Shown here: piece by piece, positions 35,471-45,861 of the stretch
Numbering within the stretch: position 1 is the first letter of the stretch
Layout of the letters: every line of letters starts with the position of its first letter
Assembly: GCA_947175545.1 (NCBI GenBank)
Contig: CAMWNI010000008.1
Location: 22,772-86,771 of the forward strand
Length of the DNA: 64,000 bases
Source: an uncultured Porphyromonadaceae bacterium
Lineage (GTDB): Bacteria; Bacteroidota; Bacteroidia; Bacteroidales; Muribaculaceae
Direction: 5' to 3'
Made by a program: the position numbers and the translations under genes
The notes under the pieces: model-generated
The model's database searches: none
What the model was told of the DNA's origin: nothing
The model's input: only the letters and a program-made list of their open reading frames with translations

Positions 35471-38101
35471 TCAATCAAAAAGGCGTTCCTGACCAAGCAG
35501 AGAGTCACGCACCTCATCATCGCTGAGTTCCGGTTCGATTTCAGCCTCCGTATCGGCTGTTTCATCGTCGGAGGATTGGACAGTCGCGTTCTCCTGCAAT
35601 TCAACCTTAGCCGGCTCAAGTTCAGTAATGGAAGCCACGGAGAACGTCGTCAGGCGTTTACCCTTGGCTTTGAACGATTTGACTGCAACAAACTCAAGCG
35701 AGAGAATTTCAAGCGGTTCGCGGACAATATCAACACCTTCAACTGCTTCAAAATCAACTCGGAAACGCGCTCCGGGTTCATCACTCAGAGCAATCAGCTC
35801 GGACTGAGTGTTTTCGCCAAGGAAGCGCTGACGCCTTGCTGACGCTTCAAACGTGAATCGCTTCAGATAAGGATAACCCTGGTCGGCGTCGTTAAGAATT
35901 GCTGTCCATACCTTATTAGGCTGAAACATTTCAATGCGCAAAATATTATCCTCATAATGGTTCGTAGAGTCGAAATTCGAAGTGTAATATTCGCCGTTTT
36001 TCAGAATGACAAGGACCAAATCCTGGCCGTGAAATTCGCCGAGATACTCTCCGCGACCGTCATAATTGAGGCGCAGAACGTCGCGGTCAAACCAAACCTG
36101 GCGTCCGCCAAGGGTTGAAACTCCGCGTTCGCGCAGGGAGAATCGGTGGACTTCGTTTTTCGTAACGATATTTCCGCGGCTTTGCTTGCCCTTGACGGCC
36201 ATGTCAGCAAAGTCGACGTCGAACTGCAGTTTGTTCAGGCGCGCCTTTGGTTTCAGTGTGACGCGCACAACCTCGGCCTCGCCGTTGGAGTTGGCGGTGA
36301 AGTAACAGATTTTGCTGCCTGACTTGCCTTGTGTCAGATCGTATTCTTTGTCGCGTGTGACCCCCGTGACAGGGAAACGCTTCATGAAGTAAGTGCCGTC
36401 CTTGCCGTCACGATAGATCACATTATATATGGTACGCTCGTCCTTTGGTTTATAAATTGCTATATGCTCGATGTTTTTGCCGACAAAGAGCTTTTCTTGC
36501 ACCTTTGAAACCTTATATTTTCCGTCTTTGTAGAATATGATAACATCATCTATGTCGGAACAGGGGCATATGTACTCATCCTTGGTCAGCGAGGTGCCGA
36601 TGAAGCCTTCAGTGCGGTTAATGTAGAGTTTCTTGTTAGCTTCGGCAACAGACGCCGCCTTAATCGTGTCAAATCCGCGTACAACGGTTTTGCGTTCGTA
36701 TGGAGCGCCATATTTTTCTTTCAATTCCTCATACCATCGGATTGTATATCCGGTCAGGTCAGAGAGGTCACGGTCGATTTCCGCAATCTTTTCATTGTAT
36801 TGGGCAATCAGTTCTTCCGCTTTGTTGGAGTTGAAGCGCAGAATACGCCCCATTTTAATCTCATAGAGCCGCTGGATATCCTCGTCGGTGATTTCGCGAA
36901 TCAGTTTCGGTTGCCACGGGAGCAGTCGCAGATGAATGTGGCGGGTGGCTTCCTCAAACGATTTACTCTGTTCATACTCCTTGTCCTTATATATTCTCTC
37001 CTCTATGAAAATTCGTTCGAGCGAAGCGAAGTGGAGCAGTTCGTTGATTTCTCCTCGGCGGATTTCGAGTTCGCGGCGGAGCATTTCCCGGGTAGAGTCA
37101 ACGTTGTGACGCAGAACGTCGCTGACGCCGATGAACTTCGGCTTCCGGTCCTCGATTACGCAACAGTTCGGATAAATCGAAATCTCGCAGTCAGTAAACG
37201 CATACAAGCCGTCAATCGCTTTGTCGGACGAGGTTCCGGGTTGGAGATAGACCGTTACGCGTGCCGTGCCGGAGGTATGGTCATCGACCTTGCGCACCTT
37301 AATTTTGCCTTTTTCCATCGCCTTGAGAATCGAATCGGTGATGGTACGCGTAGTAGTTCCGAAGGGAATTTCGGTGATGGCAAGAGTCTTGTTGTCGACT
37401 TTCTCAATCTTGGCTCGTACTTTGACCGCACCTCCGCGTGCGCCGTCATTGTAGCGGCTGACGTCAATGAAGCCGCCGGTCGGGAAATCCGGATAGAGTG
37501 TGAACTCCTCGCCGCGCAGATATGCGATGCAGGCGTCGAGCAGTTCGTTGAAATTGTGGGGAAGAATTTTCGATGAAAGGCCGACGGCAATGCCTTCAAC
37601 GCCCTGGGCCAGCAGCAGTGGGAATTTGACTGGCAGATTAACCGGTTCCTGCTTGCGGCCGTCGTAGCTCGGAGTCCATTCCGTAATCTTTGGGCTGTAC
37701 AGCACGTGGAGGGCGAAGGGGCTTAGTCGGGCCTCGATATAACGGCCTGCCGCAGCTGAGTCGCCGGTCAGTATATTGCCCCAGTTTCCCTGCGTTTCAA
37801 TCAGCAGTTCCTTTTGGCCGAGCTGGACAAGGGCGTCTTTAATAGACGCGTCACCATGTGGGTGATATTGCATGGTGTTGCCAACGATGTTCGCAACCTT
37901 GTTGAATCGGCCGTCATCAAGGGTCTTCATTGAATGGAGAATTCGGCGCTGTACGGGTTTAAGTCCGTCCTCAATAGAGGGGACCGCACGCTCCAGAATC
38001 ACATAACTGGCATAATCGAGATACCAGCTGCGGTACATTGACCGAAGCTGATAGCGCACTGTGTCATCGCTGTGTTGCTGCTGATTGATTTCTTCGCTCA
38101 T
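35471..38101 (-). CDS. parC: DNA topoisomerase IV subunit A (DNA gyrase/topo IV A family)
   Basis: LDYASYVILERAVPSIEDGLKPVQRRILHSM, YHPHGDASIKDALVQLGQ, active-site region AAGRYIEARLSP. Confidence 0.9.
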   Translation of the reverse strand: MSEEINQQQHSDDTVRYQLRSMYRSWYLDYASYVILERAVPSIEDGLKPVQRRILHSMKTLDDGRFNKVANIVGNTMQYHPHGDASIKDALVQLGQKELLIETQGNWGNILTGDSAAAGRYIEARLSPFALHVLYSPKITEWTPSYDGRKQEPVNLPVKFPLLLAQGVEGIAVGLSSKILPHNFNELLDACIAYLRGEEFTLYPDFPTGGFIDVSRYNDGARGGAVKVRAKIEKVDNKTLAITEIPFGTTTRTITDSILKAMEKGKIKVRKVDDHTSGTARVTVYLQPGTSSDKAIDGLYAFTDCEISIYPNCCVIEDRKPKFIGVSDVLRHNVDSTREMLRRELEIRRGEINELLHFASLERIFIEERIYKDKEYEQSKSFEEATRHIHLRLLPWQPKLIREITDEDIQRLYEIKMGRILRFNSNKAEELIAQYNEKIAEIDRDLSDLTGYTIRWYEELKEKYGAPYERKTVVRGFDTIKAASVAEANKKLYINRTEGFIGTSLTKDEYICPCSDIDDVIIFYKDGKYKVSKVQEKLFVGKNIEHIAIYKPKDERTIYNVIYRDGKDGTYFMKRFPVTGVTRDKEYDLTQGKSGSKICYFTANSNGEAEVVRVTLKPKARLNKLQFDVDFADMAVKGKQSRGNIVTKNEVHRFSLRERGVSTLGGRQVWFDRDVLRLNYDGRGEYLGEFHGQDLVLVILKNGEYYTSNFDSTNHYEDNILRIEMFQPNKVWTAILNDADQGYPYLKRFTFEASARRQRFLGENTQSELIALSDEPGARFRVDFEAVEGVDIVREPLEILSLEFVAVKSFKAKGKRLTTFSVASITELEPAKVELQENATVQSSDDETADTEAEIEPELSDDEVRDSLLGQERLFD

Positions 38102-38108
38102 ACTTGCG

Positions 38109-38116
38109 CAAATTTA
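38109..38116 (-). promoter_or_regulatory. Bacteroidetes -7 box (TAAATTTG, minus) for parC
   Basis: CAAATTTA on + strand about 8 nt from the start codon. Confidence 0.55.
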
Positions 38117-38129
38117 GCAAAAAAAAATC

Positions 38130-38157
38130 AAAAAACCACGCTACTGCGTGGTTTTTT
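38130..38157 (-). terminator. Terminator after alkaline phosphatase gene
   Basis: Perfect 12-bp AAAAAACCACGC-TACT-GCGTGGTTTTTT. Confidence 0.9.
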
Positions 38158-38162
38158 GTAAT

Positions 38163-39551
38163 TTATCGTTTTGCTGCTTCCATAATCCGGAGTGGAATTT
38201 CCGTATTGTCGAGCGGAGAGCCAAACAAATCGCTTCCGGGTCCGATGGCGCAGACTCCTACGGGGTTGCCGGAATGTTTTGTAGTCGTGAATCCGAAACC
38301 GGCAATTTCATTCATTATTGTGAAAACTTCCTCAACAAATTCCGGAAATTTGTGGTAGAGGGCATCGTTGAAATAGTCGTTGCGGCTGATGAATGTACGC
38401 TCGAAAGTTTCGTCGAGGCGTTTCTGGCACGCTTCATTAATAGGCACGATTGTGTAGAACCCGAGCTTGTCGGTCAGAATCTGCTTCATCTCCTCCTTGC
38501 TGACCGGATTTGGTCGTTTCAGAAGTTCACTGACGAGATCATTGAAATTTGCTTTCGAAATTGTTTGACCTTCAAGGCGTTTAGGAAAGCAATTGTAGCC
38601 GACAGATTTCTGTCCGACGGTCATTCCTCCGGTTTCATGGTCAGCGGTGACAACAATCAGAGTCTCCTCCGGATGGGCAAGGTAAAAATCATAGGCAAGC
38701 TGCATTGTTTCTTCAAAGTCAAGGACTTCGCGGATAATCGTTGCCGCATCGTCGTCGTGAGCTGCCCAGTCGATGTTTCCACCTTCAATCATAAGGAAGA
38801 AGCGTTCGGGCGTATGCTTTGTCATGTGGTTGAGCGCTGTGGCAGTGTAATCGCGCAGCAGGTTCCACTCCGCAGGTTTGTCAATCGCATAGCCTGAATT
38901 ATTATTCAGTGTGTCAACGTCATTTATGAGAAGTACGCGAGGCGAGGTTGCCTCGTTGTAATTTTTTACACCGCGGACTATGTCCCATCCGTTTTCGGCA
39001 AATTTCTCGTAAATGCCGGAGTATTTTCCATTGCGCTTGATGCCGCGAATGCGGGAGCCGGCAAGGAAATCAATCTTCGATTCCGCCGCCTGAGTGTCAA
39101 TTTCATATGCCATGTCGCGAGAGGGGACATGAGCGTAAAATGCAGCGGGGGTAGCGTCATCAGCCGCCACATTAGTGACCAGACCGATGCCATAGCCCAT
39201 CTCCTTCAAGTCATCAGCAATGTTACGGACGGCAACGGAGTCCGGACCCATTCCAAGCATATTGTTTCGCGTTTTATGACCTGAGGAGAGCGCCGTTCCT
39301 GCCGCGGCCGAGTCCGTAACGGGAGAGTTGTAAGAGTAAGTCGTAGACATAGAACACTGCGGGAACCTTTCCCAGAGCAGCGGATTTGAGCGGCCGGCGG
39401 CAAGACGCAGGTATGTGTCCGTACCCATCACAGAGCCGGGACCCATGCCGTCGCCGATAAAATAAAAAATATATTTCGGTGCGTTGTCAGTCGCAAAAAG
39501 TGTGACCGACGATGTCAGTAATGCAGAGAGTAGAATTGATTTAAGGTTCAT
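38163..39551 (-). CDS. Alkaline phosphatase
   Basis: IFYFIGDGMGPGSVMGTDTY, NSPVTDSAAAGTALSSGHKT, VVTADHETGGM. Confidence 0.93.
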   Translation of the reverse strand: MNLKSILLSALLTSSVTLFATDNAPKYIFYFIGDGMGPGSVMGTDTYLRLAAGRSNPLLWERFPQCSMSTTYSYNSPVTDSAAAGTALSSGHKTRNNMLGMGPDSVAVRNIADDLKEMGYGIGLVTNVAADDATPAAFYAHVPSRDMAYEIDTQAAESKIDFLAGSRIRGIKRNGKYSGIYEKFAENGWDIVRGVKNYNEATSPRVLLINDVDTLNNNSGYAIDKPAEWNLLRDYTATALNHMTKHTPERFFLMIEGGNIDWAAHDDDAATIIREVLDFEETMQLAYDFYLAHPEETLIVVTADHETGGMTVGQKSVGYNCFPKRLEGQTISKANFNDLVSELLKRPNPVSKEEMKQILTDKLGFYTIVPINEACQKRLDETFERTFISRNDYFNDALYHKFPEFVEEVFTIMNEIAGFGFTTTKHSGNPVGVCAIGPGSDLFGSPLDNTEIPLRIMEAAKR

Positions 39552-39570
39552 TACTTATTAATTGTTGGCG

Positions 39571-40584
39571 TTAAAGATACTTTTTTACGGTTTCTTTGAT
39601 TTCCGAAGAATCTTCGATGCGTGCAACGATTTCACCGTCCTTGATGAGGAAGAAAGTCGGCAGATTACTGATTGCATATTGTCCGAGGTGGCTACGTGAG
39701 GCGCTTTCGCTCTGGAAAACGTTGACCCAGGGAAGTTCGGCCGATGCGGCCGCCCACTGGTGTTGGTTCTCACCAAAGCCAACCTCATAGATGCCTATCT
39801 GAGGATAGGACGTGAATGCCTCGCCGATGTTCAGATTAACGCCCGGAGCGCTCTCTGATTCGAGGTTTACGAAGGCGAGAAGGGTTAGCGGGTGACTTTC
39901 AACCGTTGCTGACAGGCTCGTCTTTTCGCCCTTGCGGTTAAGCAGTTCAATGTCGAAATAGCCAAGTTCAGGCGCTTCAATGACAATTGTTTCGCCGGAC
40001 GTTGAGGGCTGAGGCTGCTGTTTTTGAAGCATACTCAGCAGTAGCGCAGTTCGCGGGTCGTCGGGTCTGGTTACCGAATAAGCGTTAGCGACGGCGCGGA
40101 GCAACGTGCGGTTTTTACCCTGAAGTCGCAAGGTTGCGTAATAGGCTGCGATTGAATTGAAATCGTCCTGCAGGGCAAGGAGCAGACGGCGTTGGGTGGT
40201 GCTGTCGGCTGGAGCATCCAGAATAGCTGATATGTCCGAAAACAGAGCTGCCTCGTGCGATCCCGCAATTACATAATTGCCCTCCTGTGACATGGAAAGA
40301 CTCAGCGCCTCCGTTGAATCGGCCGGCACATATACGTATTTTCCATCAATATTCAGACGGTACATTTCGCCGTTGGCGCGTTCACGGGTAATGACAAATT
40401 CGCCTGATTTGTTGACCTTCACGGAGTCAGCGGTATACCAGCCTCCGGCAGGCGAAGGTAATTCCAATGTTACGGTCTTGACATCTGCCGGAAGTTCGCC
40501 ACTAAGCGTCCAGCTCTCTTGTTGGCGAGAGCAGGACGAAAGCAGCAAAATAGCGGTTGGAATAAGTAGTTTCTTATTCATCAT
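39571..40584 (-). CDS. Lipoprotein with DUF4369-like N-terminus and thioredoxin-like C-terminus lacking CxxC
   Basis: Lipobox LLSSCS; WTLSGELPADVKTVTLELP..., C-term AISNLPTFFLIKDGEIVAR. Confidence 0.7.
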   Translation of the reverse strand: MMNKKLLIPTAILLLSSCSRQQESWTLSGELPADVKTVTLELPSPAGGWYTADSVKVNKSGEFVITRERANGEMYRLNIDGKYVYVPADSTEALSLSMSQEGNYVIAGSHEAALFSDISAILDAPADSTTQRRLLLALQDDFNSIAAYYATLRLQGKNRTLLRAVANAYSVTRPDDPRTALLLSMLQKQQPQPSTSGETIVIEAPELGYFDIELLNRKGEKTSLSATVESHPLTLLAFVNLESESAPGVNLNIGEAFTSYPQIGIYEVGFGENQHQWAAASAELPWVNVFQSESASRSHLGQYAISNLPTFFLIKDGEIVARIEDSSEIKETVKKYL

Positions 40585-42254
40585 TCCATCAGCTTGCGGT
40601 AACGACGGCGCTGAGGCGCTTTCCCATCAGGAGTATGAGCTTTCTTATACTCTTCATAGTCAGTGTATGAGCCTTCGTAATATACGACCTTGCCTTCGCC
40701 CTCAAATGAAAGGATATGGGTGCATATACGGTCAAGGAACCAGCGGTCGTGGCTGACAACGACTGCACATCCTGCAAACTGTTCAAGTCCTTCTTCAAGT
40801 GCGCGTAGGGTGTTGACGTCAATATCGTTGGTCGGTTCGTCAAGGAGCAGAACGTTGCCTTCCTGCTTGAGCGCCATTGCGAGATGCAGACGGTTGCGTT
40901 CACCGCCGGAAAGCACCCCGACTTTTTTCTCCTGGTCGGCCCCTGAGAAGTTAAATTTGCTCAGATATGCGCGGGCATTCACGTCACGGCCTCCCATGCG
41001 GAACGAGTCAACACCCTGGGAAATAACTTCATATACAGTTTTGTCAGGCAGCAGGTCCTTGTGGGTCTGGTCAACGTAAGCAACCTTTACGGTTTCGCCG
41101 ACGTCAAACGAGCCTGCGTCTGCATCCTCAAGCCCCATGATGAGTTTGAACAGGGTAGTTTTTCCGGCGCCGTTCGGGCCGATTACGCCGACAATACCGT
41201 TCGGCGGCAGGGTGAACTCCAGATCGCTGAACAGCTGCTTCTTGCCGAAGGCCTTGGCAAGCCCATGGGCCTCGATGACCTTGTTGCCGAGTCGCGGACC
41301 GTTCGGAATGAAGATTTCAAGTTTTTCTTCGCGTTCTTTCTGGTCTTCGTTCAGGAGCCGGTCATATGAGTTAAGGCGGGCCTTACCCTTGGCCTGGCGT
41401 GCTTTTGGAGCCATGCGGACCCATTCGAGTTCGCGCTCAAGTGTTTTGCGGCGTTTGCTTGCCTGCTTTTCCTCTTGAGCCATGCGCTTGGTCTTCTGGT
41501 CGAGCCAGGAAGAATAGTTGCCCTTCCAGGGTATACCTTCGCCTCGGTCAAGTTCGAGAATCCATCCGGCAACGTGGTCAAGGAAATATCGGTCGTGGGT
41601 GATTGCAATGACTGTGCCGGGATATTGCTGAAGATGCTGCTCGAGCCAGTCGATACTTTCGGCGTCGAGGTGGTTGGTCGGTTCGTCAAGCAGCAATACG
41701 TCTGGTTGCTGAAGCAACAGTCGGCAGAGGGCTACTCGGCGACGCTCACCGCCGGAAAGCGTGTTGACCGGCTGATCGTCGGGCGGACATTGCAGCGCAT
41801 CCATAGCGCGTTCGAGTTTTGAATCAATGTTCCAGGCGTCAGCGGCGTCAAGCTTGTCCTGAAGTTCAGCCTGACGGGCCAGCAGGGCGTCGAAATCCGC
41901 ATCGGGTTCGGCAAATGCTTCGTTTACTTTGTCATATTCGGCAAGCATGTCCATGATGGGCTGCACACCTTCACGCACAACCTCAATTACGGTTTTCTCC
42001 GGGTCAAGGTGAGGATCCTGCTCAAGGTAGCCAACCGAGTAGCCGGGCGAGAATACGACTTCACCCTGATAGTTTTTGTCAATCCCGGCAATGATTTTCA
42101 GTAGCGAGGACTTACCGGAACCGTTCAGACCGATAATGCCGATTTTCGCACCATAGAAAAACGAGAGATATATATTCTTGAGAACCTGTTTCTGAGGAGG
42201 ATATGTCTTTGACACTCCTACCATAGAAAAAATAATCTTTTTATCGTCAGCCAT
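40581..42254 (-). CDS. ettA: Energy-dependent translational throttle protein EttA (ABC-F)
   Basis: IFSMVGVSKTYPPQKQVLKNIYLSFFYGAKIGIIGLNGSGKSSLLKIIAG, two ABC domains. Confidence 0.95.
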   Translation of the reverse strand: MADDKKIIFSMVGVSKTYPPQKQVLKNIYLSFFYGAKIGIIGLNGSGKSSLLKIIAGIDKNYQGEVVFSPGYSVGYLEQDPHLDPEKTVIEVVREGVQPIMDMLAEYDKVNEAFAEPDADFDALLARQAELQDKLDAADAWNIDSKLERAMDALQCPPDDQPVNTLSGGERRRVALCRLLLQQPDVLLLDEPTNHLDAESIDWLEQHLQQYPGTVIAITHDRYFLDHVAGWILELDRGEGIPWKGNYSSWLDQKTKRMAQEEKQASKRRKTLERELEWVRMAPKARQAKGKARLNSYDRLLNEDQKEREEKLEIFIPNGPRLGNKVIEAHGLAKAFGKKQLFSDLEFTLPPNGIVGVIGPNGAGKTTLFKLIMGLEDADAGSFDVGETVKVAYVDQTHKDLLPDKTVYEVISQGVDSFRMGGRDVNARAYLSKFNFSGADQEKKVGVLSGGERNRLHLAMALKQEGNVLLLDEPTNDIDVNTLRALEEGLEQFAGCAVVVSHDRWFLDRICTHILSFEGEGKVVYYEGSYTDYEEYKKAHTPDGKAPQRRRYRKLME

Positions 42255-42310
42255 TATTATTGGAAGATATAATTAAAAATGAATGATGAAAAATGTGGTT
42301 GATTACACTT

Positions 42311-42874
42311 TTATTTACGTCGGGGAGCGGTTTTGGTCTTGTACTCGCAGCGGGTCTTGCCGTCAACGATGTTGCGCAGTTTGGTACGCAAAAGAAGACG
42401 GCGTGTCGGCGAAACGTGGTCCATATAGACCTGACCTTTCAGATGGTCACACTCGTGCTGTACAATACGGGCAAGGAAGCCTGACATTTCTTCTTCATGA
42501 GGCTGCATGTCTTCGTCAAGCCATTTGAGTCGGATATGCTCCACCCGGTTAACGTTTTCGCTCAGTCCGGGGAGCGATAGACATCCTTCGCTGCGGCTGA
42601 CTTCATCGCCGTCGAGAACTGTTACTTCCGGATTAATCAGCGCGAACTTGCGTCCCTTACACTCGGGGAAGTCCTCGCCAAGAACATCGGCGTCAATCAC
42701 GACAAGCTGAAGGCTCAGACCAATCTGCGGAGCGGCAAGTCCGCAGCCCTCGGCTGCATACATTGTCTCGAACATATCGTCGATTAGCTTCTTCAGGTCG
42801 TTATAGTCGGCCGGAACGGGTTGCGCTTCAGCGCGCAAAACCGGGTGGCCATAAAGATAAATCGGTAGTTTCAT
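42311..42874 (-). CDS. def: Peptide deformylase
   Basis: GCGLAAPQIGLSLQLVVID, EGCLSLPG, QHECDHLKG. Confidence 0.95.
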   Translation of the reverse strand: MKLPIYLYGHPVLRAEAQPVPADYNDLKKLIDDMFETMYAAEGCGLAAPQIGLSLQLVVIDADVLGEDFPECKGRKFALINPEVTVLDGDEVSRSEGCLSLPGLSENVNRVEHIRLKWLDEDMQPHEEEMSGFLARIVQHECDHLKGQVYMDHVSPTRRLLLRTKLRNIVDGKTRCEYKTKTAPRRK

Positions 42875-43296
42875 TATTTATTATAAATACTTTGCAGGTA
42901 ATCGTTCAGAATAATTGTTGCGGCGGTGCGGTCAACCAGCGCTTTGTCACGCCGTGCCATTTTTCCAAGTCCTCCGGTGAGCATTGCCTGATGGGCAAGA
43001 GTCGAGGTGAAGCGTTCGTCATAACGTGCAATCTCCACTCCATCGGGCAAAATCCGACGCAGACGCGGAATGAACGGCTCAATATATCGGGAAGACTCCG
43101 ACGGTTCGCCGCGCAGGGTTGTTGGCTCTCCAATAATGATTAAGTCAACCTTATTTTGGCCGAGGTAGCGCTTAAGGTAGTCAAGCAGGCGCGGAGTGTC
43201 GACCGTTTCAAGGGGAGAGCCGACAAGGCGCAATTCGTCAGTCACCGCGAGTCCGCAGCGACGCTTGCCGTAGTCAATTGCAAGGATTCTTCCCAT
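42874..43296 (-). CDS. ruvX: Putative Holliday junction resolvase RuvX/YqgF
   Basis: GRILAIDYGKRRCGLAVTDELRL, IIIGEPTTLRGEPSES, YDERFTSTLA. Confidence 0.92.
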   Translation of the reverse strand: MGRILAIDYGKRRCGLAVTDELRLVGSPLETVDTPRLLDYLKRYLGQNKVDLIIIGEPTTLRGEPSESSRYIEPFIPRLRRILPDGVEIARYDERFTSTLAHQAMLTGGLGKMARRDKALVDRTAATIILNDYLQSIYNK

Positions 43297-43304
43297 ATCA
43301 ACGG

Positions 43305-43312
43305 CAAAATTA
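43305..43312 (-). promoter_or_regulatory. Possible -7 box (TAATTTTG, minus) for ruvX-def
   Basis: CAAAATTA on + strand 9 nt from ruvX ATG. Confidence 0.4.
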
Positions 43313-44794
43313 CGAATTTTTTCTGAATTTTCCGACTATTGGACCGAGTTTCGACTGAAGAATACCGATGGTTTCCGTGTAGGCGTAAAGTCGGAAACAA
43401 TGACATATGGTAAGGTAGAACAATCCGGAAAACACGATGCCTGTAATGAGTGCAATCCAGCTGTTTGAAATCAATTCGGAGGCCAGAAGGCTGATTGCAA
43501 GCACCCCGACTGACGCTGCAAGATAGGCCCGATAGTCACGAAGTTGACGCAGGAAGCCGTAGTTGAGCAATTTCTTAGTGTAAATAGTGTTAAGTATCAG
43601 AGCTATGAAGCCGTAGATTGCTTTTGCGATACAGAGGGCAAGCACACTGCGGAAAACGACCAGCGAGCCGATGCAGAGGGTAAATGCAATCAGTTTCTTG
43701 ATAATTTCCAGTTTCAAAACCAGATCTGAGCGTCCTTTGACCTTAATCAGATTCAGATTGGAAACAATGACGCCATCCCATAGAAAACCGAATGTCAGCA
43801 CCTGGAGCAACAGAATTGACGGAGCCCACTTGGCGGTCAGCAGCGCGAGAATCAGCGGTTTGGCTATACCACATAGCATCATCAGCAAGGGGAATGTCAG
43901 AAAGGCGGAAATTTCAATATAGCGTCGGTAGATTCCAATCAGGCGCTCGTCATCATCTTGAATACGGCTCAACAGGGGGTAAGAAACGCGCCCTAAAACG
44001 GTTGATATATTGTTGTTGAGCAGTTGGTTGAAGCTGATTGCCCGATCGTAGAAGCCAAGGGCCGACGTGGAAAACATTTTGCCGATAATAATGCCGAAAA
44101 TCTTTTCGTAGACAGCCGAAATCAGACTTGCGGCAAAGAGCTTGGAACTAAAAGAGAACAGCCGGCGGAACGAATCGGAACTGAATCCGTGGCGAGGAAC
44201 CCAGCGCACAAGTATAAATGTCAGCAGTGTGGTGACCGCCGCGTAAGCGATTGACTGTCCGACCAGGGCCCAGACGCCGTAGTCGCAGTAAGCCATCACA
44301 ATGCCGATAACACCGGAAATTACGCCTGATGCAAACGATATTTTTGTTGTTGTCTTGAAGTCAAGATTGATTGTCAGAATAGTCTGTCCGGTGGATGACA
44401 GAGAGTTGATTACCAGGGTCAGACAGTATATCCTGATAATTCGGGTCAGGATCGGATGTTTTAGAAATTGTGCAATCCATGGAGCCGACAGGCAGAGAAT
44501 TAGATATATTGTCAGCGCTATTGCCACGTTCAGGTAGAAAACCGTTGAAAGATCCCTTTGCGAGCGGTTTTTACACTGAATTAGCGCGGCTGAAAACCCT
44601 CCGTCAATGAACACGGTTGAGATTGCCATGAAAATTGCAAGTACCCCAATCAGACCGTATTCCGACGGCGTCAGAAGTCGTGCCAGTATAATCTGAATGA
44701 TAAATTGCACAATCTGGCCGGAATATTTTTCGACCATTGTCCAGGCCACACCGTGGACCGCCATCGCTTTTATGTTGTTCTTATTCTCATTCAT
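43310..44794 (-). CDS. Lipopolysaccharide/oligosaccharide flippase (MOP superfamily)
   Basis: Polytopic; GVAWTMVEKYSGQIVQFIIQIILARLLTPSEYGLIGVLAIF. Confidence 0.9.
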   Translation of the reverse strand: MNENKNNIKAMAVHGVAWTMVEKYSGQIVQFIIQIILARLLTPSEYGLIGVLAIFMAISTVFIDGGFSAALIQCKNRSQRDLSTVFYLNVAIALTIYLILCLSAPWIAQFLKHPILTRIIRIYCLTLVINSLSSTGQTILTINLDFKTTTKISFASGVISGVIGIVMAYCDYGVWALVGQSIAYAAVTTLLTFILVRWVPRHGFSSDSFRRLFSFSSKLFAASLISAVYEKIFGIIIGKMFSTSALGFYDRAISFNQLLNNNISTVLGRVSYPLLSRIQDDDERLIGIYRRYIEISAFLTFPLLMMLCGIAKPLILALLTAKWAPSILLLQVLTFGFLWDGVIVSNLNLIKVKGRSDLVLKLEIIKKLIAFTLCIGSLVVFRSVLALCIAKAIYGFIALILNTIYTKKLLNYGFLRQLRDYRAYLAASVGVLAISLLASELISNSWIALITGIVFSGLFYLTICHCFRLYAYTETIGILQSKLGPIVGKFRKNS

Positions 44795-45861
44795 TTTTTG
44801 AACAAGATTGCGTTCATCCGGTTCGTGGATGCGGTGAATATTGCGGCTATCAGCAGGGTGGAGGGGATGACAATCGCCGCAAAAACAAGCGAGTGTTTAT
44901 TCAATCCGGCTTCGGCGCAAAGAATCATGGTGAGTCGCTGAAGAATATATATTGCGAAGGCATTTACTCCGAGCCATCTGAGTGCTGCGTTATCAAGTTT
45001 CAGTTTCATCGTTAGGAAAACAAGCGCTATGGCAAAGAAACTTGAGGTTGAGATATACATCAGATGGTTGACCATCCTTGTTGCGCCATTAGCCTTGAGC
45101 AGATCGGACATTGAAACATAGCGGCAGGCCAGAAATAGACCGGTGAAGACGAGGAAAAGCATTATCCAGCGATATCCTCGCGCGCGTTTTTCAATCTGCG
45201 GCTTATAGAGCGAAAACAGCATCCCGACAGGGTATGCTATAATCGTGTCGTACCAATATGCGTCCTTTCCGCTTGATTTAAGAAATATATCAAAAATAAA
45301 AGTCAGCACAAGCACTATAATCGTACATTTTTTCAGGCTTAGTCGCATTCTGTTGGCCACGAACAGACCTGAATAAGTAATGAGATACAAAACCAGTATG
45401 TCAAACACGAACCAGTTTGAGTTCCCAATGCTCTCCCAACCGATCCAGCACCAGATGTAATTTTTAGCCGGGTACTCATGGCCTAAGACGAGCGCGAGAA
45501 TGAAATATAGTCCGACGGCTATGGCAAACATGAGCCATGTTTTCAGTAGCCGGTGGGTCAGGAAGGTGTCATAATATTTTTGTCTGTTGCGCTTGAGCGA
45601 CTCCATCACGCCATAGCCGGAATAGAGCAGAAACATGACAACCATCAGTTGGTCAATAAAAACCAGTGTTGAGTAGAAAACGATATCGTTCTCGCCGGGT
45701 GGCGGAAGATAACCTCTCATGTGGGAAAAGAGAATGATAATTGCAAAAATACCTTTAATGGAGTCAGTCTGGTTTCTGCCGATGTAGTCAGAATGACCAT
45801 CGGAAGAAACCCTGGCGCCATAGATTGTAATGATGACCAAAAGCAATATCAGCAGATTCAT
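44791..45861 (-). CDS. Acyltransferase-3-family membrane protein
   Basis: TDSIKGIFAIIILFSHMRGYLP...MFLLYSGYGVMESLKRN, about 10 TM segments. Confidence 0.8.
   Translation of the reverse strand: MNLLILLLVIITIYGARVSSDGHSDYIGRNQTDSIKGIFAIIILFSHMRGYLPPPGENDIVFYSTLVFIDQLMVVMFLLYSGYGVMESLKRNRQKYYDTFLTHRLLKTWLMFAIAVGLYFILALVLGHEYPAKNYIWCWIGWESIGNSNWFVFDILVLYLITYSGLFVANRMRLSLKKCTIIVLVLTFIFDIFLKSSGKDAYWYDTIIAYPVGMLFSLYKPQIEKRARGYRWIMLFLVFTGLFLACRYVSMSDLLKANGATRMVNHLMYISTSSFFAIALVFLTMKLKLDNAALRWLGVNAFAIYILQRLTMILCAEAGLNKHSLVFAAIVIPSTLLIAAIFTASTNRMNAILFKK

Noticed and set aside
36800-37576. 258-aa plus-strand ORF within parC
   Set aside because: Antisense to parC; no coding evidence.
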